Position numbers and translations under genes: made by a program
DNA from: Candidatus Omnitrophota bacterium
Lineage (GTDB): Bacteria; Omnitrophota; Gorgyraeia; Aquiviventales; Aquiviventaceae
Length of the DNA: 22,659 nucleotides
Assembly (NCBI GenBank): GCA_016180605.1
Contig: JACPAW010000158.1
Location: 1 to 22,659 of the forward strand
Direction: 5' to 3'
In this document: positions 6,180 through 14,283 of the stretch, piece by piece
Numbering within the stretch: position 1 is the stretch's first letter
Layout of the letters: each line of letters starts with the position of its first letter
Notes under the pieces: model-generated
The model's database searches: none
Told to the model about the DNA's origin: nothing
The model's input: the letters and a program-made list of their open reading frames with translations, nothing else

Positions 6180-7458
6180 GACACACACCATGTGGTGGCT
6201 CTATGAGTTATTCTACGTACTTGGCTTGATCGCTTACCTGCCCAAAGCATTCCTAAAAAAGCGGCTGCCGCACCCCGGTTGGCGCATGCGGTTGGGCCGC
6301 TATCCGAAGGAATTGCTGGTGACACTCAATGACAAGCCGAGTCTTTGGGTCCATGCGGTGAGCGTCGGGGAAGTGCAAGCCGCCTCTTCTCTTTTGCCCC
6401 TTTTAGCTAACGCCTACCCCCAATACCCCCTTGTCGTTTCTTCCATTACCCCAGGGGGATTTGCGTTAGCCAGAAAGGAAGTAAACCCTCCCCGCACGGC
6501 AATCTATTTTCCCTTGGATCTGCATGGCTGTATTGTGCGCTCCTTTGCTGCATTTCATCCGCGTGTTCTTCTTTTGATGGAATCCGAGTTATGGCCGAGG
6601 GTTTTGTCTTTAGCCCAAGCGCATCATATCCCGGTCATCGTGGTCAATGGCCGCATCTCTCCGCGTACTTTTCGCCGCTGCCGGATCCTGCATCCTTTGT
6701 TTAGGACATTTTCCAGCAGGGTAGAGCTTTTCTTGATGCAAAGCCAGCGGGATGCAGAGCGGTTGCTGGAACTAGGAGTGGATTCGAAAAAGGTGCGTGT
6801 GACGGGGAACTTAAAGTGGGATGCCAGTGCCAAGTCGCGGCCTACCAAAGAAGAGATTCAAAAAGCTTCCGACCAACTTAAGCTGCAGGGAATAGAACCG
6901 CTGCTGGTTGCCGGAAGCACCCATCGAGGCGAAGAGCAGGCTCTGTTGAAAGCTTTCCGTGAGATTCGCTCCCAGCTTCCCGCGCTGCGGTGCATCTTAG
7001 CTCCCAGGCACCTGGAGCGATTGGATGAAGTGGAAGCCCTAGCGAAACGGGAAGGGTTTTGCGTCCAGCGATCCTCGAAAGTCTCAAGCCCTGTTTGGGA
7101 TGTTGCTTTAGTGGATCGTTTCGGGGAGCTTTCTCGTTATTATGCGCTTAGCTCGGTTGCCTTCGTAGGAGGAAGCCTGATTCCGCACGGAGGGCAAAAC
7201 CCTCTGGAGCCGGCGAGCTTGGGTCGGCCGGTTATTTTCGGCCACTCGATGCACAACTTCGCGGAAATCGCGCACCAGCTCGTTTCTTACCGGGCAGCGC
7301 GCCAGTTAAGCGATGGAGAAAATCTGACAGAAGCCCTGCGCTTACTGATTCTGGATCCAGGATCAGCCGAATCTATGGGAAAGCGTGCTTTGGAGCTGAC
7401 CCAGCGTTTTGGCGGTGCGGCTCATCGCACCTTCGAAGCATTGCATCCCTACTTATAA
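6178..7458 (+). CDS. waaA: 3-deoxy-D-manno-octulosonic acid (Kdo) transferase
   Basis: A GT30-family membrane-associated glycosyltransferase that transfers Kdo from CMP-Kdo to lipid IVA, the first step of LPS core assembly. Of 426 residues, a hydrophobic N-terminal anchor (LYELFYVLGLIAYLPKAF) precedes the N-terminal domain with SLWVHAVSVGEVQAA and the acceptor-side motif MESELWPR (134-141). The C-terminal domain has AGSTHRGEE, APRHLER and GGSLIPHGGQNPLEPA. Length is normal. Two in-frame ATGs are possible: 6178, which overlaps a TATAAT, and 6190. If the promoter at the hairpin foot is used, 6190 is the likelier start. lpxK and an LpxL-like gene follow, giving a lipid A/core block. Confidence 0.95.
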   Translation: MTHTMWWLYELFYVLGLIAYLPKAFLKKRLPHPGWRMRLGRYPKELLVTLNDKPSLWVHAVSVGEVQAASSLLPLLANAYPQYPLVVSSITPGGFALARKEVNPPRTAIYFPLDLHGCIVRSFAAFHPRVLLLMESELWPRVLSLAQAHHIPVIVVNGRISPRTFRRCRILHPLFRTFSSRVELFLMQSQRDAERLLELGVDSKKVRVTGNLKWDASAKSRPTKEEIQKASDQLKLQGIEPLLVAGSTHRGEEQALLKAFREIRSQLPALRCILAPRHLERLDEVEALAKREGFCVQRSSKVSSPVWDVALVDRFGELSRYYALSSVAFVGGSLIPHGGQNPLEPASLGRPVIFGHSMHNFAEIAHQLVSYRAARQLSDGENLTEALRLLILDPGSAESMGKRALELTQRFGGAAHRTFEALHPYL

Positions 7459-7459
7459 T

Positions 7460-7489
7460 TTGCGACTCAAACGGTTTCTTGGGTATACT
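7460..7489 (+). promoter_or_regulatory. Sigma-70-type promoter for the pilin-protease gene
   Basis: TTGCGA (7460-7465), an 18-nt spacer and TATACT (7484-7489) start one base after the waaA stop. The predicted start of transcription is near 7496, leaving a leader of only about 5 nt before the ATG at 7501 and no room for a Shine-Dalgarno. Confidence 0.6.
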
Positions 7490-7500
7490 GCTTAACGCCT

Positions 7501-8523
7501 ATGAAGCTGCCTACTCTAAAGCATCGCGGCCAAGCCCTCTTGGAATATTTGCTGATTATCGGGGCCCTCATTGTTGCCGTTGTAGTCTTTGCCCCCTTCC
7601 TCAATCAGCAACTGAATATGCTGTTGAATCGAAGCGCCCAAACAGTTTCTCAAGTAGCGCATGCGGTACAACCGGCTCTTCAGCTACCCCCCTGGTTTGA
7701 TGAGCGCGAGCAAGATGAAGGGGATTCTGGGCAGCAGCTTCCAGGAGGAGGAGCTTCTCCCGCAACGATTGGGCCTTTAGGGCCAAGATGGACCGGTGGA
7801 ACCTCAGGTCTTGGTTCGGGTGGGGGTGGAGGAGGTGGTTCCGGAGGAGGTGGTTCCGGAGGAGGTGGCGGTTTGCCACCTGGAGGAGGCGATGTAGGGG
7901 GAACGCCTCCTGTTGCTCCGCCTGCCCCGCCTGTGGTTCCGGCTCCTGATTTTGCGTTGGATGTTCCCACAGACGCAGAGCAAGCCATTCTGGACGCCGC
8001 CCTGATGCTATTGAGTACCTCCTCGATTACCTTTCAACTCTATGATTTTTCAACCGGCCAGATGGTGACAAGATCAACCGCCACGATCGTGGATACGATT
8101 CGTCAGCGACTCTCCAACATTCTCGTTGCGAATCTACTGGGTACGATTGGAGCATTGGCAGCGGTAAACTTTTCTTCCCAAAGCGATGGAACGGTCGATT
8201 TCAGCCAACCCATACGAATGATCTTTGATCGCTTGGTGCTGGCTACTTCTACCGTTGAGGCCATCGCTTCCATCATGGCTCACGAAGGCTGGCATCTCTA
8301 TCAGATTTATGCGGGTATTATTGATGATTTCACGAATTATCCACGCGTCGTCGATGTCGAATACGAAGCATTTGTAGCAGGGGCTGCGGTGTGGAACGCC
8401 GTAGGCCAAGGTCAATCGGAACCCAATCAAGATGCCGGTTCCGCTTGTGTCGCGCAAGGCGAGGCGCGTTGTAAAGAGATCTTGGCGACGGATTTCGGGT
8501 ATCCCACGGGTCCTCGCCGCTAA
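7501..8523 (+). CDS. Flp-type prepilin N-terminus fused to an HExxH metallopeptidase-like domain
   Basis: The 340-residue protein has three parts. Residues 1-35 are a Flp/Tad-like prepilin leader: a basic stretch, then GQALLEY (G10, E15, Y16, the G-x4-E-Y rule), then a hydrophobic helix (LLIIGALIVAVVVFAPF). Residues 70-150 are a disordered linker rich in Gly, Ser and Pro, with near-perfect GGGGS repeats at 107-124. Residues 155-340 form a globular domain with a zinc-protease motif HEGWH (261-265, in SIMAHEGWHLYQ). The acidic residues E287 and E289 (DVEYEAF) stand 22-24 residues later, suitable as a third zinc ligand as in gluzincins. I infer a cell-surface or pilus-anchored metallopeptidase, processed by a prepilin peptidase. 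No family name is claimed for the catalytic domain. It has its own promoter and is followed by the PsbP-like gene. Confidence 0.75.
   Translation: MKLPTLKHRGQALLEYLLIIGALIVAVVVFAPFLNQQLNMLLNRSAQTVSQVAHAVQPALQLPPWFDEREQDEGDSGQQLPGGGASPATIGPLGPRWTGGTSGLGSGGGGGGGSGGGGSGGGGGLPPGGGDVGGTPPVAPPAPPVVPAPDFALDVPTDAEQAILDAALMLLSTSSITFQLYDFSTGQMVTRSTATIVDTIRQRLSNILVANLLGTIGALAAVNFSSQSDGTVDFSQPIRMIFDRLVLATSTVEAIASIMAHEGWHLYQIYAGIIDDFTNYPRVVDVEYEAFVAGAAVWNAVGQGQSEPNQDAGSACVAQGEARCKEILATDFGYPTGPRR
7828..7872 (+). repeat. 15-bp minisatellite encoding GGGGS repeats
   Basis: Three tandem 15-bp units (ggaggaggtggttcc twice, the third ending ggcggt) lie in frame in the linker of the pilin-protease gene. In-frame slippage here would change linker length in steps of five residues without disrupting the gene. 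Confidence 0.8.
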
Positions 8524-8536
8524 TCCAGGTGATCTT

Positions 8537-9124
8537 ATGTGTCGAACACTACGGTTATTGATCCTTACCCTCTTGGTCAGTTTCGTCTTTATAGATAGGA
8601 GGACGGTTAGCATGGCGCAAGAGCCGTTTATTCTCTACCGCAGCAATCAACCCCAGCTGCCCATTGCGTTTGAGTACCCATCCGCTTGGCAACCCGAGTT
8701 CTCGAAAGGCAGTGTGGAGCCTTATGTGCAAGTCCAAGTCTATGGGCCAGCCAGTTTGGAATCGCGGCTGCGCACTTATATTGCCGTTCGGTCCATGCCA
8801 AACGCCGCCGAGGGGGGCAAATACGGCGATGTCCAGGCACTCGTAGAAAGCTACTTGCAACATTTGATGCCTTCGTTCAAGATTGACAAAGATCAGACCA
8901 CCCAGGTTCTGGGTATTCCCGCACGCATGCTGGATATCAGCGGCACCTTGGCTCTTCCTTGGGAAGCCAAGGATCCCCAAGCGATTCCTATCCGTGGTCA
9001 GCGGATTTTCTTTGAGAAAAACAAGCGTTTATATGAATTAAGCTGGTTGGCAACGCCAGAAACATCCTCCATCGTCGAAGCCGCCTTCCAAAAACTCCTC
9101 GCTACTCTATCCCTCGTTGAGTAA
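8537..9124 (+). CDS. Secreted or membrane-anchored PsbP/DcrB-like protein
   Basis: The 195-residue protein has an N-terminal signal-like helix (LRLLILTLLVSFVFI) followed by a globular domain. The domain starts with LPIAFEYPSAWQPE and contains a VLGIPARMLDISG strand pair and a late FFEKNKRLYELSWLATPE. This matches the PsbP/DcrB (Mog1-like) fold pattern: a YPS.W opening, G.pA....., and lYelsy.A near the end. The role is unknown; an extracytoplasmic location is inferred. The start was put at 8537 because AGGTG lies five bases upstream and the signal helix follows; a longer reading frame from 8432 would overlap the preceding gene. It is 13 bp from the pilin-protease gene and probably shares its transcript. 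Confidence 0.65.
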   Translation: MCRTLRLLILTLLVSFVFIDRRTVSMAQEPFILYRSNQPQLPIAFEYPSAWQPEFSKGSVEPYVQVQVYGPASLESRLRTYIAVRSMPNAAEGGKYGDVQALVESYLQHLMPSFKIDKDQTTQVLGIPARMLDISGTLALPWEAKDPQAIPIRGQRIFFEKNKRLYELSWLATPETSSIVEAAFQKLLATLSLVE

Positions 9125-9145
9125 GTTTCGATTCGGCAGTACAAT
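9117..9145 (+). promoter_or_regulatory. Sigma-70-type promoter for lpxK, predicted leaderless
   Basis: TTGAGT (9117-9122), a 17-nt spacer and TACAAT (9140-9145). The -35 overlaps the end of the upstream gene. Seven bases separate the -10 from the ATG at 9153, so the start codon would be at or next to the first transcribed base. Confidence 0.6.
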
Positions 9146-9152
9146 AATTCTA

Positions 9153-10295
9153 ATGTGGCAATCCCTCCATGACGCCTGGTGGCGTCTGGCCACGCAACAC
9201 CGCCCCCCTTCATTTGGGCAGTCTTTAGTTTGTCGCACACTCGATGCCGGTTCCGTTGCTTACCGGCTGGCGATTAGCGTGCGGAATGCTGCCTACGACT
9301 GGGGCTTAAAGCGCAGAGCGAGGCTGCCCTGCCGGGTCATCAGTATTGGAAATCTTACAGTCGGTGGAACGGGCAAAACTACCTGTGTGGAGCTCATTGT
9401 CCAGAAGCTTATGAAGCGCAAGCGCCGGGTCGCAATCCTTTCCCGTGGATTTGGTGGAACCCGGCAGCCTTACCAAGTGATCTGGGATGGCAAGCGTTTG
9501 GGTGTGACAGCCGATTCAACTATTCCACCTGGCGAGTTGGCGGACGAACCCGTATGGCTGGCGAGGCATTTGGAAAATGTCCCGGTTCTTGTCGGTTCCA
9601 ATCGCTATCGGGCTGGCACGGTAGCCTGTACGGCATTCTCCCTGGATGCACTGGTTCTGGACGATGGTTTTCAACATCGGAAACTGCAGCGGGATTGCGA
9701 TATTGTCCTGATCCATTCGAGAATGCCACTTTCCGGATGGAAGCTTTTGCCTCGCGGGCCCATGCGCGAACCGATCCATGCTTTAAGGCGCGCCCACGTC
9801 ATTCTCATCACCAAAGCGGATGAAGCATGGGCGACAATGGGCGCACTCAAAGAGCGGCTTCTGTCGATCAATCCGCAAGCGATTGTGGCAACCGCGGTGC
9901 ATGCGCCTGTGGAAGTCTGGGATGCGGTCTCTGGCAAGCGTGAGGATCCCAGCTGCCTCGAGGGTCGGCGCGTGGGGTTATTGTCTTCCATTGGCGACCC
10001 GGAAGGCTTTGAATCCACCCTTCAACGGCTGCATGCGCTGGTTGCCTGGCATCGCCGCTATCCGGATCATTACCGTTACACCCAGCAAGATTGGTTGGAT
10101 GTGATGAAGCCGCAGGGTGGACTTCCTATCGGCGCTGTGGTGACGACGGAAAAGGATTGGGTGCGATTAGAATCTCTGGCAGCGCCTTTTCTGAATGAGC
10201 TGCGTGTTCCTTTGTGGGTGCTCGGTGTACGGATGAAAATATTAAGTGGAGAAGAAGAGTTGGATGCTCGATTGGATCGCCTGTTTGCTGGTTAA
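9153..10295 (+). CDS. lpxK: Tetraacyldisaccharide 4'-kinase
   Basis: The enzyme phosphorylates the 4' position of the lipid A disaccharide at the inner membrane. Of 380 residues, an N-terminal amphipathic/hydrophobic region precedes the LpxK-type P-loop VGGTGKTT (70-77, in GNLTVGGTGKTT). SRGFGG, ELADEPVWLA and DDGFQHRKLQRD (170-181) follow; D170-H175 are typical LpxK positions. The length is slightly above E. coli LpxK (328). The ATG at 9153 was chosen because it directly follows a good -10 box and gives a normal N-terminus; a TTG at 9117 would lie in the promoter. The next gene overlaps its 3' end by about 32 bp. Confidence 0.95.
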   Translation: MWQSLHDAWWRLATQHRPPSFGQSLVCRTLDAGSVAYRLAISVRNAAYDWGLKRRARLPCRVISIGNLTVGGTGKTTCVELIVQKLMKRKRRVAILSRGFGGTRQPYQVIWDGKRLGVTADSTIPPGELADEPVWLARHLENVPVLVGSNRYRAGTVACTAFSLDALVLDDGFQHRKLQRDCDIVLIHSRMPLSGWKLLPRGPMREPIHALRRAHVILITKADEAWATMGALKERLLSINPQAIVATAVHAPVEVWDAVSGKREDPSCLEGRRVGLLSSIGDPEGFESTLQRLHALVAWHRRYPDHYRYTQQDWLDVMKPQGGLPIGAVVTTEKDWVRLESLAAPFLNELRVPLWVLGVRMKILSGEEELDARLDRLFAG

Positions 10296-12210
10296 AGCAA
10301 CCAGCGCTCTTTTTTGCCGTCTTCCTGCGGCCTTCGCGGTTTGGATGGGCGAACGGCTCGGAACCCTCGCTTTTTGGCTTCAGCCCAGTCGCACCCGGAT
10401 TGGCATGTCCAATGTCCGGGCTGCTTTTGATGGAAAGCTAAGCCGCTTGCAGTGTCGTCGAATCGTAAAAGATTGTTACCGGCAGCTGGGAGCGGGTTTA
10501 TTTGAGCTCCTACGCCTTCCTGTAATGGACCAGGCCTATGTCGAAAAGTTTATCCAGATCGAAGGGCGTGCCTATCTCGATGAGGCACTGGCCTCAGGAC
10601 GACCGATAGTGCTGCTGACCGGTCATTTCGGCAATTGGGAGCTTTCTTCTATTGTGGCCGCTCTTTTGGGACGGCCCATCGTGGCACTGGCACGCGCCCA
10701 GGAAAAGATGCCGCGGCTGTATCGCTTGCTGGTTTCTTTCCGGGAGTCCAAGGGTTGCACCGTTGTCCATAAGGGCGGGGCCATGAAGCGGCTCATTGCG
10801 GCACTGGATCAAGGACGCATGATAGGCATTGTCGCCGATCAAGCCAGCCGACAAGGGGTCTTTATGGATTTCTTCGGGCGGCCCGCTTTGTTTGCCACCG
10901 GACCCTTTGAGTTGGCATGGTCCAAACGCGCTTTAGTGATTTGTACCTTCACCCACCGCCTCCGCGGGCCATTTCACCGGATTGTGCTTGAGCCGCCTTT
11001 GACGCTTTCGCAGGATCTGCCTAAGGAGCAGGCGATCCGTGGGGGCATGGAACAGTTTGCGGCGATTCTGGAAGGACATATCCGGCAGGCGCCGGGGCAG
11101 TGGTTATGGATGCATAAACGCTGGAAACACACTCCACAGCGAAAAGTGTTGGTCTTAAACGATGGGAAATTGGGGCATTTGAAGCAATCGCTCGTCGTCT
11201 TGGAATTGCTGCGCGAGCGTTTTCCCCAGATGTCATTCGAGATCATCGATGTTGCTTTCCGCCATTCGCTTGGCCGCATGCTGGCCCTTCTTTGGAGCGG
11301 GCTGTTGCCAGGCGGCCCTGGCTCCGAAGGGTGCCTCGCGCATTTCTTAACCCCCGAATCGGCAAAGCGCCTTTTGAACCGCTATGCGGATATCATCGTC
11401 TCATGCGGGGCCGCGACCATTCCGGTGAATGTGCTCTGGGCGCGCGCCAATCGCGCCCGGTCGATTGTTCTGATGAACCCAGCTCCCGTTCCCCTGACGC
11501 GATTCGATTTGGTGATCAGTCCCCACCATGATCGGCTGCCGCGGCGGTCTAATGTGGTGTTTATCCTCGGGGCACTCGCCCACAGGTTGACGGTGCAAGA
11601 GAAAGACGCAGCGGTATTGAGGCTTAAGACGCATCCTTGTTTTCGGGATGGGGAGGTGTTCTCTTGGCCTACGGTGGCGGTCTTATTCGGAGGGGAAACG
11701 CCCGACTATTGCGTTCCCAGCGCTTTTGCAGAAACATTCGTGTCGCAGATACGCCATGCCTGCGAAGCGGCAAAGGGAGAATGCTTGGTGACTACTTCGC
11801 GCCGTACCCCTGCTGCGATTGAGCGGATTTTGGAAAAGCGGTTCTTCGGCACTGATTTTTGCCGTTTCTTGCTCCTTGCCAGCCGCGATCCGATTGAAGG
11901 AACCCTGGATGCCATGCTAGGCCTGTCGGATGTGGCCGTTGTCACAGCAGAGAGCATTTCCATGATTTCCGAAGCCTGTGCCAGCGGAAAACCCGTTTTA
12001 GCCGTGGAGCTACCCCTGCGCTCGCCGCAAATGCGGCATGCCACGCGTCAGCAGCGCTTCTTGCGCGAATTATCCCAAAAGGGATACATTCGGGTGGTAC
12101 AGCTGCCGGAATTAGGCTTGAGCATCCAGCGTGCCTGGAAAGAGCAGAAGGCCACGAGGCCGTTAGATAACATCACGCCGATCCGAGAGGCGCTCGCCCG
12201 TCTGAAGTAA
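10264..12210 (+). CDS. LpxL-like lysophospholipid acyltransferase fused to an ELM1-like domain
   Basis: A two-domain protein of 648 residues. The N-terminal 290 residues look like the LpxL/LpxM (HtrB) lipid A acyltransferase family: an N-terminal hydrophobic helix, NVRAAF, the catalytic GHFGNWE with H121 and E126 (HX4E), ADQASRQG, VFMDFFGRPA and WLWMHKRWK. From about residue 293 the second half matches the ELM1/DUF1022 family: VLVLNDGKLGHLKQSL near its start, VSCGAATIPVNVLWAR, NPAPVPLTRFDLVISP, and VVTAESISMISEACASGKPVL near its end. That family resembles GT-B glycosyltransferases. The likely role is acylation of lipid A or its precursor plus a linked sugar-transfer or related step. The start is the ATG at 10264 after a purine-rich stretch; a GTG at 10246 is also possible. 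It overlaps lpxK, so translation is probably coupled. Confidence 0.85.
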   Translation: MLDWIACLLVKATSALFCRLPAAFAVWMGERLGTLAFWLQPSRTRIGMSNVRAAFDGKLSRLQCRRIVKDCYRQLGAGLFELLRLPVMDQAYVEKFIQIEGRAYLDEALASGRPIVLLTGHFGNWELSSIVAALLGRPIVALARAQEKMPRLYRLLVSFRESKGCTVVHKGGAMKRLIAALDQGRMIGIVADQASRQGVFMDFFGRPALFATGPFELAWSKRALVICTFTHRLRGPFHRIVLEPPLTLSQDLPKEQAIRGGMEQFAAILEGHIRQAPGQWLWMHKRWKHTPQRKVLVLNDGKLGHLKQSLVVLELLRERFPQMSFEIIDVAFRHSLGRMLALLWSGLLPGGPGSEGCLAHFLTPESAKRLLNRYADIIVSCGAATIPVNVLWARANRARSIVLMNPAPVPLTRFDLVISPHHDRLPRRSNVVFILGALAHRLTVQEKDAAVLRLKTHPCFRDGEVFSWPTVAVLFGGETPDYCVPSAFAETFVSQIRHACEAAKGECLVTTSRRTPAAIERILEKRFFGTDFCRFLLLASRDPIEGTLDAMLGLSDVAVVTAESISMISEACASGKPVLAVELPLRSPQMRHATRQQRFLRELSQKGYIRVVQLPELGLSIQRAWKEQKATRPLDNITPIREALARLK

Positions 12211-12239
12211 ACTGGTGCAAAGTGACAAGGCAATACTTC

Positions 12240-12308
12240 TGGGACATGGGGCATGGGACGTGGGACGTGCAATCGAAATATGTCCCATGACCCACGGCCC
12301 CTGTCCCA
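12240..12308. repeat. Heptad-repeat hairpin 4 (before the GT4-GT9 gene)
   Basis: The left arm is four units (tgggaca, tggggca, tgggacg, tgggacg; 12240-12267). A 13-nt loop follows, then the right arm (tgtccca, tgaccca, cggcccc, tgtccca; 12281-12308). The two arms pair over about 28 positions with a few mismatches. This one is 24 bases from the next ATG (12333), further than the others. The rest of the 12211-12332 gap shows no other element. Confidence 0.85.
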
Positions 12309-12332
12309 AGCGTTGCGATTGAGGTTTCACAC

Positions 12333-12438
12333 ATGCATATCCTACAACTGCTTCCTTCGCTTGAAGTAGGGGGTGTAGAACGCGGAGTCGTCGATCTGGC
12401 CAAAGGGCTCATCGCTCGCGGCCATCGCGTCAGTGTGA
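12333..12438 (+). pseudogene. N-terminal fragment of the disrupted GT4-GT9 gene
   Basis: From the ATG at 12333 the frame reads a clean GT4 N-terminus (MHILQLLPSLEVGGVERGVV, then a helix ending GLIARGHRVSV), with the G-G-V-E-R glycine loop. After about residue 36 (near 12440) the frame turns to unrelated sequence and stops at 12659. The homologous GT4 sequence resumes in another frame (RVPAWIGLFAARQ from 12439). In known GT4 relatives about 60 residues would separate these segments. The break is therefore an internal deletion with a frame change, either a true mutation or an assembly fault. Confidence 0.7.
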
Positions 12439-12492
12439 CGGGTTCCTGCGTGGATTGGCCTTTTTGCTGCTCGTCAGACGCAGCGGCCTTTC

Positions 12493-14283
12493 GTGACCAC
12501 AGCACACGGCTTTTACAAACCTCATCTGGCATCGCATGTCATGGTTCTAGGCCGCTTAGTCATCGTGCCTTCAGAAGGGCTCGGGCGCTATTTGTGCGAA
12601 CATTTCAGAATCTCCCCCCGACGCATTCGAGTGATCCCAAGAGGAGTCGACCTCGATGAGTTCTCCTTTCAGCCTTCCAACCCTCGCAGTGGCCCCTGGC
12701 GAATTGGCTTAATCGGTAGGTTCAGCCCCTTAAAGGGGCAGGCGGTGGCCATGCGTGCCTGCCGGATCCTCGTACGGGAGGGTTTCGACGTGCGTCTTTG
12801 CCTGGCGGGAGATGCTGCCGCATCGCGTATACGCCGCTGGCTTGAAGCACTCGCTCAAGAGCTGGGGATTTACGAGCGCATCGAGTGGCTGGGATTTCAA
12901 AAGAATGTGGCATCGTTGATCGCATCCATGGATATGCTGGTGGTGCCATCCACTTATCCAGAATCTTTCGGGCGCGGGGTCATCGAAGCGCAAGCCGTCG
13001 GCCGTCCTGTCGTTGCTTCCAAGATCGGTGCTCTGGAGGAAGTGGTGGAAAACGACAAGTCCGGGCTTTTGGTTTCTCCGAATGATCCTGCGGCTCTGGC
13101 GAATGCCTTAAAGCGTTTCATTCAAGATGAGGCGCTTCGCAAGCAATGCGTGGAAACAGGTCGCCGACATGTCGAGCAGCGCTGGAATCTGGATCAGATG
13201 GTGGATCGTACGATCCGCGTGTATGAAGAGTGCCTGAGCCAACCGCGCATTCTGGTTTGGAAACTGAGTGCCCTTGGCGATGTGGTGTTATCGGTTCCCA
13301 GCTTGCGCGCCATCCGGAATAAGTACCGCAATGCCCATATCAGCTTGGCCGTTGGAAGAAGCGCTTACGAAATCGTAGCCCGGTGCCCCTATGTCAATGA
13401 CATCGTGATCTTCGATCCGAAGAAAAAGGGGCGCGGTCTTATCCTGCAATGGCGATTTGCGCGCCGATTGGCGGCGGGTGCTTATGATCTTTCCATCGAT
13501 TTGCAGAATACGCGTACGACGCATCTATTGTCCTGGCTTGCCGGAATTCCTGTGCGCGTGGGCTACTACCGAAAATGCGGCTGGTGCCTGAACCATCCCG
13601 TGCGCTTACCCAAGGTTGCCATGGCCCCCATTGCCCACCAGCATCATCTGCTGCGCGAATACGGAATTCCTGCGGATGGCGAGACATTGGAAATCTGGCC
13701 TTCTGCGCTGGATCACCAGCGTGCGGAGGAACTCTTGGGGGCTGCATCTCATCCTCTGGTAGGGATTCATCCTGGCGGAAGCCGCCGTTGGAAAACCAAA
13801 CGCTGGGATCTGGAGCGCTGGATCCGACTTACCGATATCCTGGTGCGCAAAGGAGTAAAAGTGGTGGTGGTAGGAGGGCCTGAGGAAAAAGAATTGGGCG
13901 AATGCTTCAGGCGATCCGTTAGTCCAGAACCACTTATCCTTCTGGGCCAAACCAATCTGATTGAGCTGGCCTGCTTGATTCAGCGATGCGATGTCTTTCT
14001 AGCACACGATTCCGTTTCCCTTCATCTGGCAGCTGCCGTAGGAACGACTACGGTCGCCCTCTTTGGTCCTACCGATCCGCGGCGGCATGTGCCCCCGACT
14101 TTGATAGGGCAGGTGATTAAAAAGGACTTATTTTGCAGTCCTTGTTACTCGCCGCGCTGCCGCATTTTCACGCATGCCTGCATGAAACGCATCAGCGTCG
14201 AAGAAGTATTGGCGGCGGTTCTAGGTTTTTTGGCTGAAGTTGACAATGAGACAGGAGACAGGAGACATGAGACTAGAGACTAA
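12493..14283 (+). CDS. GT4-GT9 fusion glycosyltransferase, 5' end lost
   Basis: The 596-residue reading frame joins two glycosyltransferases. Residues 1-250 are the rest of a GT4 (GT-B): TTAHGFYKP, VPSEGL, VIPRGVDLDEF, IGLIGRFSPLKG and the nucleotide-sugar site PESFGRGVIEAQAVGRPVV. From about residue 252 a complete GT9 (ADP-heptose heptosyltransferase type) follows: ILVWKLSALGDVVLSVPSLRA, GIHPGGSRRWKTKRW, DSVSLHLAAAVGTTTVALFGPT and a Cys-rich CSPCYSPRCRIFTHACM. In-frame sequence continues upstream to 12439 with no ATG; the only start codon there is GTG at 12493, in mid-domain, so the natural start is probably 12333 of an undamaged gene. The last seven residues (ETGDRRHETRD region) are encoded by heptad hairpin 5. 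The role is LPS core or surface glycan assembly. Confidence 0.8.
   Translation: MTTAHGFYKPHLASHVMVLGRLVIVPSEGLGRYLCEHFRISPRRIRVIPRGVDLDEFSFQPSNPRSGPWRIGLIGRFSPLKGQAVAMRACRILVREGFDVRLCLAGDAAASRIRRWLEALAQELGIYERIEWLGFQKNVASLIASMDMLVVPSTYPESFGRGVIEAQAVGRPVVASKIGALEEVVENDKSGLLVSPNDPAALANALKRFIQDEALRKQCVETGRRHVEQRWNLDQMVDRTIRVYEECLSQPRILVWKLSALGDVVLSVPSLRAIRNKYRNAHISLAVGRSAYEIVARCPYVNDIVIFDPKKKGRGLILQWRFARRLAAGAYDLSIDLQNTRTTHLLSWLAGIPVRVGYYRKCGWCLNHPVRLPKVAMAPIAHQHHLLREYGIPADGETLEIWPSALDHQRAEELLGAASHPLVGIHPGGSRRWKTKRWDLERWIRLTDILVRKGVKVVVVGGPEEKELGECFRRSVSPEPLILLGQTNLIELACLIQRCDVFLAHDSVSLHLAAAVGTTTVALFGPTDPRRHVPPTLIGQVIKKDLFCSPCYSPRCRIFTHACMKRISVEEVLAAVLGFLAEVDNETGDRRHETRD

Noticed and set aside
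7501..7610. An ordinary signal peptide or type IV pilin (PilA) leader
   Set aside because: There is no G-F-x3-E type IVa site; the G-x4-E-Y spacing fits the Flp/Tad type better, and no AxA cleavage site follows the helix closely.
8432..8536. Extended N-terminus for the PsbP-like gene
   Set aside because: It would overlap the pilin-protease gene by 92 bp and precede the signal helix with a basic, unrelated stretch; AGGTG favours the ATG at 8537.
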